Source: Rhizomys pruinosus (lineage: Eukaryota; Chordata; Mammalia; Rodentia; Spalacidae). Taken from it: a stretch of DNA of 64,000 nt. The notes below the pieces were generated by a model that made no database searches, had not been told where the DNA came from, and saw only the letters and a list, made by a program, of their open reading frames with translations. Shown one piece after another: positions 58,371-64,000 of the stretch. The stretch lies in contig VZQC01005070.1 of NCBI GenBank assembly GCA_009823505.1, positions 2,849,992-2,913,991 of the forward strand, read 5' to 3'. Position numbers and translations under genes: made by a program. How positions within the stretch are numbered: position 1 is the stretch's first letter; the number at the start of each line of letters is the position of its first letter.

Positions 58371-58866
58371 TTATAACTAACTGACTTCAGAAATCAGGAT
58401 TAGTCAAAACAATGAGTACACCATGGTTGAAAGGGTGAACTCTGTAATTTAAGTTACTCTCTGGAAAAAAAAAAAAACTTCTATTGTTTGTTAAATGAAT
58501 TGAAGACTAAATTGAAATAAAATATGTCAAAGTTAGGAAAAACAGTGTAAAATATTTTTCATATATTATTTTAGTTCAATAAACAGAGGACTGGTGTAAT
58601 TTGCAATGATGTTCAAGATAGAGTGGGAGAGTATTTTGTTGTTGCTGCCAGTACTCCTCCCACATTGAGGTCAAATCTTTCTGTAGTTCACACTGACAAT
58701 TTTCATCTCCGTAATTATAGAGAAGTCAACTGGCTCTCGGAAGCTCAGTGGCCCAGAAAAAAAGTTTCTTTCTTTCCTTTTCTGCCTAGAGAAGGGGACA
58801 GTTGCAATCCCACGGCATTTTGTGAAGTGCCAGAGTACTGTCCATTTCTAACATCAGGAACATGGA
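58371..58866. other. Unique non-coding stretch
   Basis: One A run near 58467-58479; nothing else seen. Confidence 0.45.
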
Positions 58867-58881
58867 TCTCTTCAGCATTTT

Positions 58882-59122
58882 TTAAAATTTTATTTATTTA
58901 TTTTCTATGTGTATGAATGTCCTGTCTGCATGTAGGTTTGTGCACCGGTGTCGTGCAATGCCGCGGAGGTCAGAAGAGGGTGTCGGATTCCCCTGGAACT
59001 GGAGTTCTCCTAGAATTGGAGTTACAGACGGTTTTCAGCTGCCATGTGGGTGCTGGGGATCGAACCCGGGTCTTCTGCAAGAGCAGTCGGTGCTCTTAAC
59101 TGCTAGGCTATCTCTCCAGCCC
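58882..59122 (-). mobile_element. B2 SINE (17-bp-duplication subfamily), minus strand, 15-bp TSD
   Basis: CAATGCCGCGGAGGTCAGAA, CCTGGAACTGGAGTTCT / CCTAGAATTGGAGTT tandem, GGGGATCGAACCCGGGTC and CTGCTAGGCTATCTCTCC. TCTCTTCAGCATTTT flanks it at 58867-58881 and 59123-59137. CpG-rich and apparently young. Confidence 0.97.
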
Positions 59123-59137
59123 TCTCTTCAGCATTTT

Positions 59138-60004
59138 AATATAACGTGGCACCTTACATTGCTTCTCTGACTGCTTTTTCTGGTACCAGTAAATAGTCAA
59201 GGCAGTAAAACGTCCTTCTGAAATACTTGCCAAAGTTGTTCATGATATTTTAGCCACAGTTTTATAGCCAGATTGCTGGCAGGAGCTATGCAAACAACTT
59301 GAGGAGACTGCATGAAAGGGGTACAGTTTGGACTACAAGTTCAGCTGCGCATCACATGTGAGTACCTGTCATCATGTGGTCTCAAAGCACTACTCAGGGC
59401 AGTCAGTCATTCTAACTTTTAAGTTCTCTCAATTTATTTTCTGAAGAGGGGAGAAAAGATGTGTTCACAATACTAATGCAATTATAGATAGTCTGTATGG
59501 CATCACAATAAATAATAATGGATGATATTGTGAAGAAAAATGCCTCTTTCTGGTTTTCTTTCAGTAATTTTAACACCAGAGTCTCTACAATTGTTAACCT
59601 ATGGGGTTAGCTTATATTTGTTTAAACGGAGGCCTCAAGCACAAACCCTTCTATAGGTAACAATGTCTAGAAAGAATCTCATGGTCTTGTTTTGTTTGCA
59701 AATGGCTTTATCCACTTGTTTTTAATTATTATCTATTCATAAAAATTTGTACTAAGCTTAGCTTTTGTAGTAATGACACAATAATCACCTTTTAAGTGAA
59801 TCTAGTACATTTTTAAAGTGGAATAACTTAAGACAAACTACTAAGGAAATTTTATGTCAATGAGTAAAGTCTTGATGGTGTAGAGTTTAGTTAATCTGAA
59901 ACAATTAAACACATTATTCTTGGGACAACAAGGTCCTCTTCAACTCTAGGACTTTAGCTTAGTGCCAAGCTTTGGGAATTTCCCAGAAAAAAAAATACAT
60001 TTTT
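59138..60004. other. Unique non-coding stretch
   Basis: Nothing recognised. Confidence 0.45.
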
Positions 60005-60139
60005 AAGTTAAATTTGATTGAGTGCATTTCATCAACATTTCTCAATCAAATCTAGACTCATTCCCCCATCCATGCCCACCCCTTATGTCTCCCTGCCCCC
60101 CACCAGAGCTCATGGACTCTGTCATAAATGCTAAGTCCT

Positions 60140-60178
60140 CTACAGGGAGACCCTGTCTCGAAAAGACCCCCCAAAAAG
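60140..60178 (+). mobile_element. 39-bp B1 3' tail with its own 11-bp TSD
   Basis: The last 39 bases of a B1 (CTACAGGGAGACCCTGTCTC onward, with a short A-rich end) inside the L1 3' UTR. TGCTAAGTCCT lies at 60129-60139 and 60179-60189, directly on both sides. Confidence 0.9.
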
Positions 60179-60852
60179 TGCTAAGTCCTGTCTTGCATCT
60201 TTTTCTCAGTCTTTTATAACCTTTTCAATGCACAAGTTTACTGTTTTGGTCAGTTTTTTGATTATGATTTTCTCTCTCTTTTTTGTTTCCTTTAATTTTA
60301 TATTATTCTAAAATATGCATATATCACTCCACACATAAATCAAAATTACGAATTCTGAAAATAAACTATAGGTTAATTCCAAAGCACATTTAGAGATTCA
60401 CGTTTTAACAGTAAATATGCATGCAGATAAAAAGAATATGAATACATATTCATATATGTGTGAATATAAGTGGTAAGACAATTCTAGAGCCCATTAAGAG
60501 ATTCACATTGGAATAGCACAGTTGCTTTCAGATACAATGAAATATAATAATACAGTTGTTTAGTTTGCCTGCCAACTGGGAATTTGGTGTTAGCATCCAC
60601 AAATGAAGGAAACAATTCTTTTTTTTTTTTCTGGGACTGTGTTACTTAGCATAATGGCTTCGAGTTCCATTATATTTACCAGCAAAGCTCATGATGCCTT
60701 TTATCTTTACCACTTCATAGAACTCCATTGTGTAGATGTACCACATTTTTGTTATCCAGTCATCAGTTGAGGGGCATTTGGGTTGGTTCCAGCTTTTTGC
60801 TTTTGTGAAAAGAGCTGTAATAAACATAGCTGTGCATGTTTTGCAGTAGGAT

Positions 60853-61016
60853 GCATCTTTTTTGTTTGTTTGTTTGTTTTGAGACAGGGTCTCCCTGTAG
60901 CCCCAGCTGTCCTGGAACTCACTCTGTAGACCAGGCTGGCCTTGAACTCACAAAGAACCACTTGCCTCTACCTCCCAAGTGCTAGGATTAAAGGCATGTG
61001 CCACCACGCCTGGCTT
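60853..61016 (-). mobile_element. B1 SINE, minus strand, inside L1 ORF2
   Basis: (TTTG)n tail, GAGACAGGGTCTCCCTGTAG, GGAACTCACTCTGTAGACCA and TAGGATTAAAGGCATGTGCC, then the reversed head CCACGCCTGGC. Confidence 0.96.
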
Positions 61017-62245
61017 CGTTGTGAGTTTTTTAAGTGTTCTCCACACTGCTTTCCACAGTGGTTGTACCAGTTTACATTCCCACCAGCAGTAGATGAGTGT
61101 TCCCCTTTCCCCATAACCTCTCCAGCATTTGGTTTCTTTTGTTTTCTTGATCTTGGCTTGTCTTTTTGGTGTGAGATGATACCTTAATGTGGTTTTAGTT
61201 TGCATTTCCTTAATTATTAATGATGTTGAACACTTTTTTAAGAGATCTCAGACATCTTTACTTCCTTACTGATAAGATCTGTTCATCTCTTTACTCCATC
61301 TTTGAGTAGTTATTTGTTTCTCCTTTGTTTTTTTTTTTTTTTTTTTTAAGTAGTTTATATATTCTGGATGTTAATGCTCTGTCAGATGTATCAGTGCTGA
61401 AGGTTTCCTCCCATTCTTTAGATTTTCTCTTCACTTCCTTATGTTTCTTTACTGTACAAAAGCTTTTAATTTGATGAGTCCCACTTGTCATTGTTCCCTA
61501 TTCCTGTGTAGCTGCTGTTTTGATTAGAAAGTCTTTTCCTATGCCTATGTCTTATAGGTGCTCCCAATTTCTTCTATCACCTTCAGGATTTCAGGTTTCA
61601 GGTGAGATCTTTGATCCCCTTAGAGTTTATTTTTGTACAAGGCAAGAGAGGTAGGTTTAATTTTGTTTTTCTACAAATGGTGATCCAGTTTGCCAACAGC
61701 ACTTGCTGAGATGCTATTTTTCTTCCACATAGCTTTTTCGACTTCTTTGTCAAATATGAGGTGGCTGAAGTTATATGAGCTCAAATTTGGATCTTCAATT
61801 TTGTTCCATTGGTCAATGGTTCTGTTTTTTGCCAGGACCAGGCTGACTTTGTGACTATAGCCCTGTAATATAGTTTGAAGTCTGGTAATGTAATCCCCCC
61901 AGTATTGCACTTTTTTTGCACTTTTTACTTAGGGTTGCTTTAGCTATTCATGGTCTTTTGTTTTCTCATATGAATTAAGGATTTTTTTCTAATCTGTGAA
62001 AAAGCTCATGGGGATTTTATTTGGGATTGCATTGAATCTGTATATTGTGTGAGTAGAATGGATATTTTTGCTATATTAATTTTCCAATCCATTAGCCATG
62101 AGATGTTTCTCCATCTTTTGATGTCATTTTCATCTCTTCTTCAGGGTTTTAAAATTTTTGTATAGAGTCTTTGTGTCTTTATGTTAGGTTATTCCTATAT
62201 ATTTATTTCTTTTGAGGCTATTGTGATTGGAAAGTATCTGCCTAT

Positions 62246-62403
62246 TTTTTTGGGGGGGGGTATTTTTTTGAGACAGGGTCTCTCTTTAGTCCCAGCTGTC
62301 CTGGAGCTCACTCTGTAGACCAGGCTGGCCTTGAACTCAGAGATCTGCCTTCCTCTGACTCCCAAGTGCTAGGATTAAAGATGTGTGCCACCATGCCCAG
62401 CTA
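62246..62403 (-). mobile_element. B1 SINE, minus strand, inside L1
   Basis: T/G-run tail at 62246-62270, GAGACAGGGTCTCTCTTTAG, GGAGCTCACTCTGTAGACCA and GGATTAAAGATGTGTGCCAC. Confidence 0.95.
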
Positions 62404-62455
62404 AAGGTCTCCTTATTTTTGAACGAGCAATTAAAACCAAGAATAAGAAGAAACA

Positions 62456-62591
62456 AGCTGGGCATGGTGACACATAGTTATAATGCCAACACTTAGAAAG
62501 CTGAATCAGGGGGATTACTGTGAGTTTGAAACCAGCCTGAGCTACGAAGTGACTACCAGGCTATCTAGGTCTATATAGCAAAACCTACATA
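62456..62591 (+). mobile_element. Diverged B1 SINE, plus strand
   Basis: AAGCTGGGCATGGTGACACA, GCCAACACTTAGAAAGCTGA and GAGTTTGAAACCAGCCTGAG; older than the B1 just before it. The tail has become (TATC)n. Confidence 0.85.
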
Positions 62592-62592
62592 G

Positions 62593-62593
<1 letters not shown>

Positions 62594-62636
<43 letters not shown>
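62594..62636. repeat. (TATC)n microsatellite
   Basis: Pure tetranucleotide run following the B1. Confidence 0.97.
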
Positions 62637-62637
<1 letters not shown>

Positions 62638-62829
62638 GAAACTATAGTGGAGCAGTAGGGGTGAAAAAGAGGAAGATTACAGGATGTAACAAGACTATCA
62701 GGATGGCAATCCATGTCTCTGTCTCCTTTGCACACGGAGGATGGACACTGTTGGGGGAAAGGAAAAGCCAGGACCCACAATTGGCAGTCGCTCAACCCTA
62801 GCAGGCACCATTTTTGACATTTGTTAAGA

Positions 62830-62995
62830 ACAAAGGTTCTCAAAGCATGGGCTCAGGGCTAGCAACACCTATATTAACCTTTCCCAGCTAGAGATATACA
62901 TCCTGACCTCCTAAAACAGAGGCTCTTGAGCGGGGCCTTCAGCCTACTCATTTTTAGAGTCCTCCAGGTGATTTTTGATGCATACTAAATCTTGG
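62830..62995 (+). mobile_element. MER5A-like DNA transposon remnant
   Basis: AAAGGTTCTCAAAGCATGG at left and TTTTTAGAGTCCTCCAGGTGATTTTTGATG landmarks at right follow the MER5-type order. Ancient non-autonomous hAT. Confidence 0.6.
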
Positions 62996-64000
62996 CCATT
63001 GTCACACTGGCAATTACACATAATCAAAGCTGTGATTCCTAAGGGTAAGAAAATACTCAATCTCAATTTGATGAGGTTTGGTCACCACAGGGACTAAGCA
63101 CTACTATTTTTCAAAATGGTTTTCAAAATGTGAGAAATATTCCTTTTTTATAACTTTATCTATTTAATATCTGCAGAAAATCACTTAATGTTACCACCTT
63201 AACTTTCTAAAGTAAATGCTGAACTCTTTGTAAGCCCTGGAAAACAGCTATATTGAGTCTCTGAATTATCACCGTTCCTAACTGTGACATAATGCCAGGG
63301 AAAATCAACTTAAAGGGATAAAAAGTTAAATCTGTATCCCCCCTTTCTTTGTAATTTTAGATTTTTATTTTTTGACCCATGAGTCTCATAAAGGCAGTTG
63401 TAGTACACATACCTAAAGGCAGGAATCAAGGTGTAAATTTCATTAAATTTATCCAAGCTGTTTTGGGTGCTTGTACATTGTTAATTTGGGAAGCAAACTT
63501 AATTCATTAAGTTAAATTATCCTACAGGTAAAAGAGAATGTTACAAGATGATACTGTATAACACAAAGATTATAGAGAACATTTGTATATGTTAATCACA
63601 AAGTTATTGTTATACAGATTTTAAGTAAAACAAATATGAACAACAACAATTTATATTTCCAATTAATTCAGATGTATCAACGTTTTTATCAAAACCTTTA
63701 AACCAGTGTTGTTTAATATAGACAATTTTACTTTTACTAAGTCCTAAAATATCATGTAATTTGTAGCTAGAGTTTGGGCAAAATTGGATACTTGTTGAAC
63801 TCACATCAATTAAATATACATTAATTGAATATAGACCCGTGTCCCTCTCCCAACCCACCCACCCCTCCCGATTCACCATTTCCAAACCTTTTTGCCAAAA
63901 ATTTTTCAATTTAATCTTAAAACTAACTATGGGGAAAAAATTTGAATGTTCCCACAGGTCAAAACATCACCAACTTAATGGCTGAGAAAGAAAAGATACA
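62996..64000. other. Unique stretch, possible L1 3' end near 63820
   Basis: ATATAGACCCGTGTCCCTCT with a C-rich run (63830-63870) resembles the minus-strand L1 3' UTR landmark seen elsewhere here, but it is short. The 99-residue frame at 63610-63909 shows no motif. Confidence 0.35.

Larger units (their letters stand above)
60005..62425 (-). mobile_element. 5'-truncated L1, minus strand, interrupted by B1s
   Basis: 3' UTR at left (TCAAATCTAGACTCATTCCC), then ORF2 C-terminal coding in reverse. Recognisable parts are the CPSTDDWITKMWYIYTMEFY frame (60642-60827), the [10 protein letters not shown] cysteine-rich part (in 60948-61205) and a middle part (61671-61910). B1 copies at 60853 and 62246 interrupt it; L1 text resumes after the second at about 62404. 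It ends within ORF2, so the endonuclease, ORF1 and 5' UTR are missing. Confidence 0.9.

Overview
The window is non-coding nuclear DNA from a muroid rodent. It is dense in B1 (7SL-derived) and B2 (tRNA-derived) SINEs, carries L1 lines of rodent type, and has the usual microsatellites plus a thin layer of old mammalian repeats (MIR, MER5A-like, old L1). The B2 copies carry 'GGCCTAGCGGTTAAGAGC' A-box and 'GGTTCGATCCC' B-box sequences and a tail unlike the Mus B2 I remember, so I favour a non-Mus muroid; I cannot name the species. I see no host protein-coding exon, tRNA, rRNA, CRISPR array or bacterial-type gene. Long open frames are either broken L1 frames, translations of simple repeats, or chance frames.

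Layout. 1-5.9 kb: B1 copies, an L1 3' UTR, B2-like SINEs and a hAT-type repeat. 5.9-11.55 kb: a near full-length L1 on the minus strand (3' end left, 5' UTR right) with broken ORF1 and ORF2. 11.55-16.03 kb: unique flank with a few SINEs, ending in a (GA)n tract. Position 16029 is a lone 'n'. 16.03-26.65 kb repeats the whole 5.9-16.0 kb segment: the same L1 in the same orientation, the same flank and another (GA)n tract. 26.65-46 kb: unique DNA with B1, B2, MIR and MER5A-like insertions. 46-60 kb: more of the same, with old L1 pieces, several B2 insertions with clear target-site duplications, and an unusual GC-richer unique block near 56.5-56.7 kb. 60-62.4 kb: another minus-strand L1 3' part interrupted by B1s. 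62.4-64 kb: B1, a (TATC)n repeat, a MER5A-like remnant and unique DNA.

The dominant signal is the 10.6-kb direct repeat around the single 'n'. The second L1 is about 330 bases longer than the first over 5.5 kb through many small insertions, while its unique flank is nearly collinear. An interspersed repeat cut off at the first (GA)n tract has its missing right half only after the second one. I read this as a redundant, poorly polished long-read gap fill rather than a biological duplication, but only read mapping can settle it. One B1 is present only in the second copy, so the two copies may sample two haplotypes.

The other useful signals are SINE insertions with exact target-site duplications, a B2 subfamily marked by a 17-bp internal duplication, a 39-bp B1 tail flanked by its own duplication, a MER5A-like relic split by a younger insertion, and a possible regulatory block with an inverted repeat of homeodomain-like and E-box-like motifs. 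I found no convincing new multi-gene system.
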